From contig JANJXV010000049.1 in NCBI GenBank assembly GCA_024803745.1, positions 4,787,501 through 4,851,500 of the forward strand: a stretch of DNA of 64,000 nucleotides, written 5' to 3'. This DNA comes from Megascapheus bottae. Taxonomy: Eukaryota; Chordata; Mammalia; Rodentia; Geomyidae. Shown one piece after another: positions 23,241 through 33,900 of this stretch (its first letter is position 1; the number at the start of each line of letters is the position of its first letter). The position numbers were made by a program, and so were the translations under genes. The notes beneath the pieces were generated by a model, which ran no database searches, was not told where the DNA came from, and saw only the letters and a list, made by a program, of their open reading frames with translations.

Positions 23241-24780
23241 AAGGTAAGGGTCAGGGTTAGGGTTAGGTTTAGGGTTAGGTTTAAGGTTGAGGTTAGGGTT
23301 AGGGTTAGGGTTAGGGTAAGGGTTACGGTTAGGGTAAGGGTAAGGGTTAGGGTTAGGTTAGGGTTAGGGTTAAGGTTGAGGTTAGGGTTAGGGTTAGAGT
23401 AAGGGTTAGGGTTAGGGTTAGGGTAAGGTTTAGGGTTAGTGTTAGGGTTACGGTTAGAGTTAGGATTAGGATTAGGGTAAGGGTAAGGGTTAGGATTAGT
23501 GTTAGGATTAGGGTAAGGGTTAGGTTTAAGGGTTAGGGTTAGGGTACGCGTAAGGGTTAAGGTTAGGGTTAGGGTTAGGGTTAAGGTTAGGGGTAGGGTT
23601 AGGGTAACCGTAAGGGTTAGGTAAAGGTTAGGGTTAGGGTAAGTGTAAGGGTAAGGGTTAGGGTTAACTTTAGGGTTAGGGTTAGGGTTAGGGTAAGGGT
23701 AAGGGTTAGGGCTTGGTTTAGTGTTAGGGGTAGGGTAAGGGTAATTGTTAGGGTTAGGGTTAGGGTTAGGGTAAGGGTAAGGGTTAGGGCTTGGTTAAGG
23801 GTTAGGGACAGGGTAAGGGTAATTGTTAGGTTTAGGGTTAGGTTAGGTTTAGGGTTAGGGTTAGGGTTAGGGTTAGGGTTAGGGTTAGGGTAAGGGTTAG
23901 GGCTTGGTTTAGGGTTAGGGGCAGGGTAAGGGTAATGGTTAGGTTTAAGGTTAGGTTTAGGTTTAGGGTTAGGGTTAGGGTTAGGGTTAGGTAAAGGATA
24001 AGTTTTAGGGTTAAGGTTAGGTTTAGGGTTAGGTTAGGGTTAAGGTTAGGGTTAGGGTTAGGTTAAGGATAAGGGTTAGGTTTACGGTTACGATTAGTTT
24101 TAGGGTTAGGTTTAGGGTTAGGGTTAGGGTTAAGGTTAGGGTTAGGGTTAGGGTTAGGGTTAAGGTTAGGGTTAGGGTTAGGTTAAGGATAAGGGTAAGG
24201 TTTATGGTTAGGGTTAGTGTAAGGGTAAGGGTTAGGTTTATGGTTAGGGTTAGGTTTAGGTTTAGGGTTAGGTTTAGGGTTAGGGTAAGGGTATGCTTTA
24301 GGGTTAGGATTAGGGTAGGGTTAGGTTAAGGTTAGTGTAAGTGTTAGGGTTATGGTTAGGGTTAGGGTTTGGGTAAGGGTAACGGTTAGGGTTAGGGAAA
24401 GTGTTAGGGTTAGGGTTAGGCTTAGGGTTAGGGTAAGGGAAACGGTTAGGGTTAGGGTTAGGGATAGGGTTAGGGGTTAGGGTAAGGGCTGGGTTAGGTT
24501 TAGGGTTAGGGTTAGGGTAAGGGTAAGGTTAAGGTTAGTGTTAAGGGAAGGATGAGCGTTAGGGTTAGGGTTAGGGAAAGGGTAAGGGTTAGGGTTAGGG
24601 AAAGTGTTAGGTTTAGGGTTAGGCTTAGGGTTAGGGTAAGGGTAACGGTTAGGGTTAGGGTTAGGGTTAGGGGTTAGGATAAGGGTTAGGGTTAGGTTTA
24701 GGGTTAGGGTTAGGGTAAGGGTAAGGGTAAGGGGTAGGGTTAGGGTTAGGGTTAGGTTAGGTTTAGGTTAGAGTTAGGGT
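23241..24780 (+). repeat. 1.2-1.54 kb higher-order array, unit 2 (1540 bp)
   Basis: The longest unit. It carries GTAACCGTAAGGG (AACCG at 23606), then three GGGCTTGGTTWAGGG cassettes (GCTTGG at 23711, 23789, 23902), the ATGCTTTAGGG landmark (24293) and GAAGGATGAGC (24547). The extra length against unit 1 is explained at least partly by the cassette amplification. Confidence 0.88.
23711..23960 (+). repeat. Triplicated GGGCTTGG cassette in unit 2
   Basis: Three copies of a cassette reading GGGCTTGGTT, then GGG(G/A)(T/C)AGGGTAAGGG and AATTGTTAGG or AATGGTTAGG, spaced 78 and 113 bases. The neighbouring full unit has the same triplication; the outer units have one copy each. Confidence 0.78.
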
Positions 24781-25873
24781 AAGGTAAGGGTCAGGGTTAG
24801 GGTTAGGTTTAGGGTTAGGCTTAAGGTTGAGGTTAGGGTTAGGGTTAGGGTTAGGGTAAGGGTTACGGTTAGGGTAAGGGTAAGGGTTAGTGTTAGGTTA
24901 TGGTTAGGGTTAAGGTTAAGGTTAGGGTTAGGGTTAGAGTAAGGGTTAGGGTTAGGTTTAGGGTAAGGTTTAGGGTTAGTGTTAGGGTTACGGTTAGAGT
25001 TATTATTAGGATTAGGGTAAGGGTAAGGGTTAGGATTAGTGTTAGGGTTAGGGTAAGGGTTAGGTTTAAGGGTTAGGGTTAGTGTAAGCGTAAGGGTTAA
25101 GGTTAGGGTTAGGTTTAGGGTTAAGGTTAGGGGTAGGGTTAGGGTAACCGTAAGGGTTAGGTAAAGGTTAGGGTTAGGGTAAGTGTAAGGGTAAGGGTTA
25201 GGGTTAACTTTATGGTTAGGTTTAGGGTTAGGGTAAGGGTAAGGGTTGGGGCTTGGTTTAGTGTTAGGGGTAGGGTAAGGGTAATTGTTAGGGTGAGGGT
25301 TAGGGTTAGGGTTAGGGTAAGGGTAAGGGTTAGGGCTTGGTTTAGGGTTAGGGACAGGGTAAGGGTAATTGTTAGGTTTAGGGTTAGGTTAGGTTTAGGG
25401 TTAGGGTTAGGGTTAGGGTAAGGGTAAGGGTTAGGGCTTGGTTTAGGGTTAGGGACAGGGTAAGGGTAATTGTTAGGTTTAGGGTTAGGTTTAGGGTTAG
25501 GGTTAGGGTTAGGTTTAGGTAAAGGATAAATTTTAGGGTTAAGGTTAGGTTTAGGGTTAGGGTTAGGGTTAAGGTTAGGGTTAGGGTTAGGTTAAGGATA
25601 AGGGTTAGGTTTACGGTTACGGTTAGTTTTAGGGTTAGGTTTAGGGTTAGGGTTAGTGTAAGGGTAAGGGTATGACTAAGGTTAGGATTAGGGTAGGGTT
25701 AGGGTTGAGGTTAGGGTAAGTGTTAGGGTTATGGTTAGGATTAGGGTTTGGGTAAGGGTAAGGGTTATGGTTAGGGTTAGGGTTAGGGATTTAGGGTTAG
25801 GTTAAGGGTAAGGGTAAGTGTTAGTGTTAGGTTTAGGGTTAGAGTAAGGGTTAGGGTTAGGGTAAGGGTAAGT

Positions 25874-25905
<32 letters not shown>

Positions 25906-26131
25906 AAGGGTTAGTGTTAGGGTTAGGTTTAGGGTTGGGGTTAAGGTTAGGGTTAGGGTTAGGGAAAGGGTAAGGGTTAGGTTTAGGGAAAGTGTTAGGG
26001 TTACTGTTAGGCTTAGGGTTAGGGTAAGGGTAACGGTTAGGGTTAGGGTTAGGGTTAGCATTAGGTTTAGAGTAAGGGTAAGGGGTAGGGTTAGGGTTAG
26101 GGTTAGGTTAGGTTTAGGTTAGAGTTAGGGT
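24781..26131 (+). repeat. 1.2-1.54 kb higher-order array, unit 3 (1351 bp)
   Basis: Carries AACCG at 25146 (1540 after unit 2), cassettes with GCTTGG at 25251, 25335 and 25436 (spacings 84 and 101), and TATGACTAAGG at 25671 replacing the ATGCTTTAGGG landmark. 1351 is one more than a multiple of six. The left part tracks unit 2 closely, while the right part (25870-26040) tracks the left partial unit at 21.76 kb, which suggests an out-of-register exchange. Confidence 0.85.
25251..25540 (+). repeat. Triplicated GGGCTTGG cassette in unit 3
   Basis: Same cassette as at 23.7 kb, three copies spaced 84 and 101 bases. The order and small differences parallel unit 2, so the triplication predates the duplication that made units 2 and 3. 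Confidence 0.75.
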
Positions 26132-26855
26132 AAGGCAAGGGTCAGGTTTAGGGTTAGGTTTAGGGTTAGGCTTAAGGTTGAGATTTGGGTTAGGCTTAGT
26201 GTTAGGGTAAGGGTTACTGTTAGGGTAAGGGTAAGGGTTAGTGGTAGGGTTAGGGTTAGGGTTAAGGTTGAGGTTAGGGTTAGAGTTAGAGTAAAGGTTA
26301 GGGTTAGGGTTAGGGTAAGGTTTAGGGTTAGTGTTAGGGTTACGGTTAGAGTTAGGATTAGGATTAGGTTAAGAGTAAGGGTTAGGATTAGAGTTACGGT
26401 TAGGTTAAGGGTTAGGTTTAAGGGTTAGGGTTAGGGTAAGCATAAGGGTTAAGGTTAGGGTTAGGGTTAGGGTTAAGGATAGGGGTAGGGTTAGGGTAAC
26501 CGGAAGGGTTAGACAAAGGTTAGGGTTAGGGTTAGGGTAAGAGTTAGGGTTATTGTTAGGGTTAGATTTTGGGTTTGGTTTAGGGTAAGGGTAAGGGTAA
26601 GGGTTAGGGTTAACTTTAGGGTTAGGGTTAGGGTTAGCGTAAGGGTAAGGGTTGGGGCTTGGTTTAGGGTTAGGGGTAGGGTAAGGGTAATTGTTAGGTT
26701 TAGGGTTAGGTTTAGGCTTAGGGTTAGGGTTAGGGTTAGGGAAAAGATAAGTTTTAGGGTTAAGGTTAGGTTTAGGGTTAGGGTTAGGGTTAAGGTTAGG
26801 GTTAAGGTTAGGGTAAGTGTAAGCGTTAGGTTTAGGGTTAGGGTTAATTTTAGGG

Positions 26856-26886
<31 letters not shown>

Positions 26887-27100
26887 AAGGGTTAGGTTTA
26901 TGGTTAGGGTTAGGTTAAGGTTTAGGGTTAGGGTTAGGGTAAGGGTAAGGTTTAGGGTTAGGGTTAGGTTAGGGTTAGGGTTAAGGTTAGGGTAAGTGTT
27001 AGGGTTGTGGTTAGGGTTAGTGTTTGGGTAAGGGTACGGGTTATGGTTAGGGTTAGGGTGAGGGGTTAGGGTTAGGGTTAGGATTAGGGTTAGGGTCAGG
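26132..27100 (+). repeat. 1.2-1.54 kb higher-order array, right partial unit
   Basis: Begins with AAGGCAAGGGTCAGG and holds AACCGGAAGGG (AACCG at 26498, 1352 after unit 3), one GGGGCTTGG cassette (GCTTGG at 26657) and, at the right edge, a GTGTTAGGGTTGTGG and GTGTTTGGGTAAGGG segment near 27000 that matches the unit-internal landmark around 22800 and 24360. It is more diverged than units 2 and 3. Confidence 0.75.
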
Positions 27101-27463
27101 GTTAGGGTTAGTGTAAGGGTAAGGGTGAGGGTTAAGTTTAGGGTTAAGATTAGATTTAGGGTTAGGTTAGGGTGAGGGTTAGGTTAAGGGTAAGGGTTAG
27201 GGTTAGGGTTAGGGTAAGGTTTAGGGTTAGGTTTTGGGTAAGGGTAAGGGTTAGGGTTAGGGTTAGGGAAGGGGTAAATGTTTGGGTTAGGGTTAGGGTT
27301 AGAGTAAGGATTAGGGTTAGGGATAGGGTAAGTTTTAGGGTTAGGGTTAGGGTTAGCATTAAGTTTAGGGTTAGGGTTAAGGTAAGGGTAAGGGTTAGGG
27401 TTAGGCTTAGGGTTAGGGTTAGGGTAAGGGTAAGGATTAGGGTTAGGTTTAGGGTTAGGTTTA

Positions 27464-27497
<34 letters not shown>

Positions 27498-28770
27498 AAG
27501 GGTTAGGGTTAAGGTTAGGTTTCCGGTTAGGGTTAGGGTTGGGGTAAGGGTAAAGTTTAGCGTTAGGATTAGGGTAGGGTTAGGGTCAAGGTTAGGGTAA
27601 GTGTTAGGGTTTGGATTAGGGTTAGGGTTTGGGTAAGGGTAAGCTTTAGGGTTAGGATTAGGGTTAGGGTTAGGGTAAGGGTTAGGGTTAAGGTTAGAGT
27701 TAGGTTTATGGTTAGGGTTAGGGTAAGTGTAAGGGTTAGGGTTAGGGTTAGGTTTAGGGTTACAGTTAGGGATAGTTTTAGGGTTGGGGTAAGGGTATGT
27801 GTTAGGATTAGGGTTAGGGTTAGGGTTAGCGTTAGGTTAAGGGTAAGTATTAGGGTTAGGGTAAGGGTTAAGGTTAGGGTAACGGTTAGGGTTACGGTTA
27901 GGGTTAGGTTTAGGGTAAGGGTTAGGGTTAGGTTTAGGGTTAGGGTTGGGGTTAGAGTTAGGTTTAGGGTTAGGGTAAGGGTGAGGTTTAGGGTTAGGGT
28001 TAGGGTTAGGGTAAGGGCTAGGGTTAGGGTTAGGGTAGAATTTAGGGTAAGGGTAAGTGTTAGGTGTAGGGTTAGGGTTAGGATAAGGGTAAGACAGGTT
28101 TAGGGTTAGGGTTAGGGTTAGGTTTAGGGGTTAGGGTTAGGGATAGGTTTAGGGTTAGGGTTAGGGTTAGGGGTTATAGTTTGTGTTAGGTTTAGGTTAA
28201 GGGTTAGGGTTAGGTTTAGGGTTAGGGTTAGGTTTAGGATTAGGGTTAGGGTTAGGGTTAGGGTAAGGGTTAGGTTTAGGGTTTGTGTTAGGGTAAATGT
28301 TAGGGTTATGTTTAGTAGTAGGGTAAGGGTTAGCGTTAGGGTTAGGGTAAGGATAAGGGTCAGTGTTATGCTTAGGGTTAGGTTTAGGGTTAGGGTAAGG
28401 GTAACGTTCAGTGTTAGGCTTAGGGTTAGGTTTAGGGTTAGGGTAAGGGTAATGGTTAGGGTTAGGATTAGGAGTAGGGTTAGGGTTAGGGTTAGTGTTT
28501 GGGTTAGGGTTAGGTTTAGGGTTAGGTTAAGGGTTAGGTTTGGTTTAGGGTTAGTGTTAGGGTAAGGGTATGTGTTAGGGTTAGGGTTAGGGTTAGGTTA
28601 GGGTTAGCGTTAGGGTAAGGGTAAGGGTTAGGGTTAGGGTTAGGGTTAACGTAAGGGTAAGGGTTAGGGTTAGGGTTAGTGTTAGGTTTAGGGTAAGGGT
28701 TAGGGGTAGGTTTAGGATAAGGGTAAGGTTTAGGGTTAGGGTTAGGGTTAGGGTTACTGTTACGGTTACG
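27101..28770 (+). repeat. Degenerate array flanking the four-copy block
   Basis: TAAGGG-type array. About 27560-27640 again shows GGATTAGGGTAGGG followed by AAGGTTAGGGTAAGTG, a further decayed echo of the 21.8-27.1 kb unit. ATGTGTT markers lie at 27798 and 28570. No gene-like sequence. Confidence 0.5.
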
Positions 28771-29305
28771 GTTACGGTTAGGGGTATTGTTCGTGTTAGG
28801 GGTAGGGTTAGGTTTACAGTTAGGGTTAGGGTTAGGGTAGGGTTTTAGGGTTAGCGTTGGGTTAGGTTAGGGTTAGGAGTAGCGGTAGAGGTAGGGGTAG
28901 GGTTAGGGTTAATGTTAGGGGTAGCGGTAGGCGTAGGGTTAGGTTTAGGGGTAGGCATAGATTTAGGTGTAGGGTTAGGGTTAGGGTTAGGGTTAGGGGT
29001 AGGGTTAGGGTTAGAGTTAGGGGTAGGGTTAGGGTTAGGGGTAGGGATAGGGGTAGGCTTATGGTTAGGGTAAGGGTTAGGGTTAGGGGTAGGATTAGGT
29101 TTAGGTTTAGGGTTAGGGTTAGGGTTAGCATTAGGCGTAGGGTTAGTGTTAGGGTTAGGGTTACCGTTAGGAGTAGGGTAGGGTTAGGTTTAGGGGTAGG
29201 GGTAGGGTTAGGGTTAGGGTTAGGGTTAGCCTTAGGGTTAGTTTTAGTGTTAAGGTTAGGGATAGGGAAAGGAGTAGGGTTAGGGTTAGCGTTAGGGTTA
29301 GCGTT
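28771..29305 (+). repeat. Island of TAGGGG-type repeat inside the TAAGGG domain
   Basis: For about 0.5 kb GGGGTA, AGCGGTAGG and GGCGTAGGG units replace the TAAGGG units of the flanks, which resume at about 29311. The island begins with a landmark at 28771-28791 (GTTACGGTTAGGGG then TATTGTT) that recurs at 59131-59151 and 63264-63284, both in the TAGGGG domain. Three GGTTAC units in a row lie just before it (about 28757-28776). It looks like a patch of the 57-64 kb repeat type transferred here, or a relic of a once wider TAGGGG region. Which is correct cannot be decided by eye. Confidence 0.75.
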
Positions 29306-29838
29306 AGGGTTAGGGTAAGGGTAAGGTTTAGGGTTAGTGTTAGGTTTAGGTTTAGGTTTGGAGTTAAAGTTAGGGTCAGGGTTAGGGTAAGGGTTAGTGT
29401 TAGGGTTAGGGTTAAGTTTAGGGTTAGGGTTAGGGTTAGGATTAGTGTTAAGTTTAGGTTTAGGGTTAGGGTAAGGGTAAGGGTTAGGGTTAGGGTTAGG
29501 GTTAGGGGTTAGGGTTAGGGTTAGGATTAGGGGTTAGGGTTAGGGTTAGGGTTAGGTTTAGGTTTAGGGTTGGTTTTAGGGTAAGGGTAAGGGTTAGGGT
29601 TAGGGTTAGGGTTTTGGTTACGGTAAAGGCTAGGGCTAGGGTTAGGGTTAGGGAAAGGGTAAGGGTTAGGGTTAGGGTTAGGTTTAGGGTAAGGGTTATG
29701 GTTAGGGGTTAGGTTTAGTGTTAGGGTTAGGGTTAGGGTAAGGGTTAGGGTTATGGTCAGTGTTAGGGTTAGAGTTAGGGTTAGGGTTAGGGTAAGGGTA
29801 AGTGTTAGGGTTAGGGTTAGGGTTAGGGTTAGTGTTAG
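29306..29838 (+). repeat. Degenerate array after the island
   Basis: Return to the TAAGGG variant mixture, with several TTAGGGG seven-mers near 29505-29540. No gene-like or unique sequence and no duplicate recognised. Confidence 0.5.
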
Positions 29839-30047
29839 GACTAGTGTTAGTGGTAAGGTTAGGGTTAGTGTAAGGGTTAGTGTTAGGTTTAGGGTAATGG
29901 TTAGGGAAAGGGGAAGGGTTAGGGTTAGGTTTAGGGTTAGGGTTAGGGTAAGGTAAGGGTTAGGATTAATGTTAGGGTTAGTGTTAGGGTTAGGGTAAAG
30001 GTTAGGGTTAGGGTTAGGGTTAGGGTAAGGGTTAGGGTTAGGGTTAG
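29839..30047 (+). repeat. 209-bp tandem duplication, copy 1
   Basis: Starts at GACTAGTGTTAGTGGTAAGG (29839) and repeats at 30048, a spacing of 209, which is not a multiple of six. It includes GGGAAAGGGGAAGGG and GGATTAATGTTAGGG deviations shared by both copies. Only a few differences were seen (AGGTAAGGG versus AGCTAAGGG, AATGTTAGG versus AATGTTGGG), so the event is fairly recent. Confidence 0.9.
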
Positions 30048-30256
30048 GACTAGTGTTAGTGGTAAGGTTAGGGTTAGTGTAAGGGTTAGTGTTAGGTTTA
30101 GGGTAATGGTTAGGGAAAGGGGAAGGGTTAGGGTTAGGTTTAGGGTTAGGGTTAGGGTAAGCTAAGGGTTAGGATTAATGTTGGGGTTAGTGTTAGGGTT
30201 AGGGTAAAGGTTAGGGTTAGGGTTAGGGTTAGGGTAAGGGTTAGGGTTAGGGTTAG
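30048..30256 (+). repeat. 209-bp tandem duplication, copy 2
   Basis: Second unit, near-identical to copy 1. After about 30256 the sequence changes to AAGGTTAGGGTTAGTG, which ends the match. Confidence 0.9.
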
Positions 30257-31640
30257 GGTTAAGGTTAGGGTTAGTGTTAGTGTTAGGGTTAGGGCAAGGG
30301 TAAGGGTTAGGGTTAGGGTTACTGTTAAGGTTAGGGTTAGGGTTAGGGTTAGGCTAAGGGTTAGGGTTTGGTTTGGATTAGGGTTAGAGTTAGGATTAGG
30401 GTTAGGCTAAGTGTAAGGGTTTGGTTTAGGGTTAGGGTTAGGGTAAGGGTTAGGGTTAGGGGTTGTTGGTAGGTTTAGGGTACGGGTTAGGGACAGGGGT
30501 TAGGGTTAGGGTTAGTTTTAGTGTAAGGGTTAGGGTTAGGGTTAGGGTTAGGGTTAGGATGAGGGTAAGTGTTAGGGTTAGGCTTAGGGTTAGCATTAAG
30601 TTTAGGGTTAGGGTTAGGGTTACGGTAAGGGTAAGGGTTAGCATTAGGGTTAGGTTTAGGGTTAGGGTTAGAGTTAGGGTTAGGGTTAGGATGAGGGTAA
30701 GGGTTAGGGTTAGTGTTAGGTTTAGGTTTAGGGTTTAGGGTTACGGTTAGGTTAAGGGTAAGTTTTAGGTTTAGGGTTAGGGTTATGGTTAGGGTTAGGT
30801 TTAGGGTTACGTTTAGTTGTAGGGTTAGGGTTAAGGTAAGTGTAAGGGTTAGGGTTAGGGTAGGATTAAGGTTAGGGTTAGGGTTAGGGAAATGGTAACG
30901 TTTAGGGTTAGGGATAGGGTAAGGATTAGGGTTAGGTTATGCTTAGGGTAAGGGTGAGGTTTAGGGTTAGGAATAGCATTAAGGTTAGGGTTAGGGTAAG
31001 TGTAAGGTTTAGGGTTAGGGTTAGTGTTAGGTTTAGGGTTAGGTAAGGGTAAGGGTTAGGGTTAGTGTTAGAGTTAGGGTTAGGGTTAGGATAAGGGCAA
31101 GGCTTAGGGTTACGGTTAGGGTTAGGATTAGCGGATAGGGTTAGGCTTAGGATAAGGGTTAGGGTTAGGTTTAGGGTAAGGTTTAGGTTAGGGGTACGGT
31201 TAGGGTTAGGTTTAGGGTTAGGTTTAGGGTTAGGGGAAGTGTTAAGTTTAGGGTTATGGTTTGGGATAGGGTAAGGGGAAGGGTCAGGGTTAGCGGTTAG
31301 GTTAGGGTTAGGGTTAGGTTTAGGGTTAGGGTTCGAGTAAGGTTAAGGGTGAGGGTTAGGGTTAGGGTTAGGGTTAAGGTTAGGTTTAGGGTTAAGGTTA
31401 GGGTTAGGGGAAGGGTTACGGTTAGGCTTATGGTTAAAGTTAGGGTAAGGATTAGGGTTAGGCTTAGGGTAAGGGTTATGGTTAGGGTTAGGGTTAGGGA
31501 AAGGGTTAGGTTTGGGTTAGGGTTAGGATTGGGGTAAGGATTAGGGTTAGGGTTAGGGTAAGGTTTAGGGTTAGGGTTAGGGTAAGAGTAAGGGTTAGGG
31601 TTAGGGTTAGGATTAGGTTTAGGTTTAGGGTAAGGGTTAG
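30257..31640 (+). repeat. Degenerate array, no long-period copy recognised
   Basis: TAAGGG-type array with scattered oddities (GGGGTTGTTGGTAGG at about 30459-30473; GTTTAGTTGTAGGG near 30810; GATTAGCGGATAGGG near 31126). No gene-like sequence. Confidence 0.45.
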
Positions 31641-32300
31641 GGTTAGGTTTAGGGTAAAGGTAAGGTTTAGGGTTAGGGTTAGGGTTAGGGTTACTGTTAG
31701 GTTTAGGATTAGGGTTAGGGTTAGGGTTAGGGTTACTGTAAGGGTAAGGGTTAGGGTTAAGGTTAGGGTTAGGTTTAGGGTTAGGGTTATTGTAAGGGTT
31801 AGGGTTAGGGTAAGGGTAATGGTTAGGGTTAGGGTTAGGTTTAGGGTAAGGTTAAGGGTTAAGGTTAGCGTTAGGGTGAAGGTTAGGGTTAGGGTTAGGG
31901 GTTAGGGTTCGAGTTAGTGTAAGGGTTAGGTTTAGGGTTAGGGTTAGCATTAAGGTAAGGGTTAGGGTTGGGGTAAGTGTAAGGGTTAGGTTTAGGGTTA
32001 GGTTAAGGTTAGGGTTAGTGTTAGGGTTAGGGTTAGGGTTAGGGTAAGGGTTAGGTTTAGGTTTAGGGTAAAGGTAAGGTTTAGGGTTAGGGTTAGGGTT
32101 ACTGTTAGGTTTAGGGTTAGGGATAGGGTTAGGGTTAGTGTAAGGGTAAGGGTTAGGGTTAAGGTTAGGGTTAGGGTCAAGGTTAAGGTTAGGGTTAGGG
32201 TTAGCGAAAGGATAAGGGTTAGGGTTAGGTTTAGGGTTAGGGATAGGGTTAGGGTTAGGATTACTGTTAGGTTTAGGGTTAGGGTTAGGGTTAGGGTTAG
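31641..32300 (+). repeat. ~414-bp duplicated segment with extra partial copy
   Basis: TTTAGGGTAAAGGTAAGG occurs near 31654 and 32068 (414 apart, 69 hexamers). TTACTGTTAGGTTTAGG follows it at 31693 and 32101 (408), with a third at 32263 (162 further). Between them lie matching AAGGGTTAGGGTTAAGG segments. Confidence 0.7.
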
Positions 32301-33739
32301 GGTAAGGGTAAGGGTAAGGTTTAGGGTTAGGGATAGGTTTTGGGTTAGGGAAAGGTTAAGAGTTAGTGTAAGGGTTATGTTTAGGTTTAGGGTTAGGGTT
32401 AGAGTTAGGGTTAGGGTTAGGGTAAGGGTTAGGGTTAGGTGTCAGGGTTAGGGTAAGAGTTAGGGTGAGGGTAAGGGTTAGGGTGTGGTTTAGGGTTAGG
32501 GTTAGAGTTAGGGTTAGGGTTAGGTTAAGGGTAAGGGTTAGTGTTAGAGTTAGGGTTAGGATTAGCGGTTAGTGTTAGGCCTAGGGTTAGGGTTAGGGTA
32601 AGGGTTAGGGTTAGGTTAAGGGTAAGTGTTAGGGTTAGGGTTAGGGTTAGGGTAAGGGTTAGGGTTAGTGTTAGGGTTAGGTTTAGGGTTAGGTTTAGGT
32701 TTAGGTTTAGGTTTAGGGAAGTGTTAGGGTTAGGGTTAGGGTTAGGGATAGCGTAAGGGTATGGGTTAGGGTTAGGGGTTAGGATTAGGGTTAGGGTTAG
32801 GTTTAGATTTAGGGTTAGAGTAAAGGTAAGGGCTAGGGTTAGGGTTAGGGTTAGGGTTAGGGTAAAGGTTAGGTTTAGGGAAAGTCCTAGGTTTAGGGTA
32901 AGGATTAGGACTAGGGTTAGGGTAAGGTTTAGGGTTAGGGTTAGGGTTAGCATTAAGTTTAGGGTTAGGGTTAGGTTTAGGGTTAGGGTTAGGTTTAGGA
33001 TGAAGGTAAGGATTAGGTTTTGGGTTAGGGTTTTGTTAGTATTAAGGTTAGGCTTAGGGTTAGGGTAAGGGTGAGGATAAGGGTTAGGGTTAGGGTTAGT
33101 GTTAGTGTTAGGGTTAGGGTTAGGGTTAGGGTTAGGTTTAGAGTTAGGGTTATTTTTAGGGTTAGGGTTAGGGTAAGGGTAAGGGTTAGGTTTAGGGTTA
33201 GGGTTAGGTTTAGAGTTAGGGTAAGGGTAAGGGTTAGGGTGAGTTGTAGGGTTAGGGTTAAAATTAGGTTTAGGGTTATGGTTAGGGTTAGGGTAGGGGT
33301 AAGGGTTAGGGTTATGGTAAGGGTTAGGGTTAGGGAAAGGGTAAGAGTTGGGCTTAGGGTCAGGGTTAGGGTAAGGATAAGGGTTAGGTTTAGGGTTAGG
33401 GTAAGGGTTAGGTTTAGGGTTAGGGTTAGAGTTAGGGTTAGGGTAAGGATAAGGGTTATGATTAAGTTTAGGGTTAGGATTTGGGTAAGGGTAAGGTTAG
33501 GGTTAAGGTTAGTGTTACGGTTAGGGTTAAGTTTAGTGTTAGGGTTAGGGGAAGGGTAAGGTTTAGGTTTAGGGTTAGGGGTTAGGGGAAGTGTTCGGGT
33601 TAGGGTAAGGCTAAGGTTTAGGGTTAGAGTTAAGGTTAGGGTTAGGTTTAGGGTTAGGATAAGTGTAAGGGTTAGGGTTAGGGTTAGGTTTAGGGTTAGG
33701 ATTAGGGTAAGGGTTAGGGTTAGGGTTAGTGTTAGGGTT
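32301..33739 (+). repeat. Degenerate array, no long-period copy recognised
   Basis: TAAGGG-type array with a TTAGGT-rich patch at about 32684-32715 and AAAGTCCTAGG at about 32881-32891, one of few CC dinucleotides. TTTTGTTAGTATTAAGG lies near 33033. No gene-like sequence. Confidence 0.45.
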
Positions 33740-33900
33740 AGGTTTGGGGTTAAGGTTAGGTTAAGGGTTAGGGTTAGGGTAAAGGTTAGGGATAGGTTTA
33801 GAGTTAGGGTTAGTGTTAGGGTTAGGTTTGGGGTTAGGGTTAGGTTAAGGGTTAGGGTTAGGGTAAAGGTAAGGGTTAGGGTTAGGGTTAGGGTAAGGGT
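33740..33900 (+). repeat. 84-bp tandem duplication
   Basis: GGTTTGGGGTTA followed by GGTTAAGGGTTAGGG and GGGTAAAGGT occurs at 33743 and 33827, 84 bases (14 hexamers) apart. Confidence 0.72.

Noticed and set aside
28753..28776. GGTTAC triplet as a separate satellite or binding site
   Set aside because: Only three to four units, explained by amplification of one variant hexamer; noted as part of the island landmark instead.
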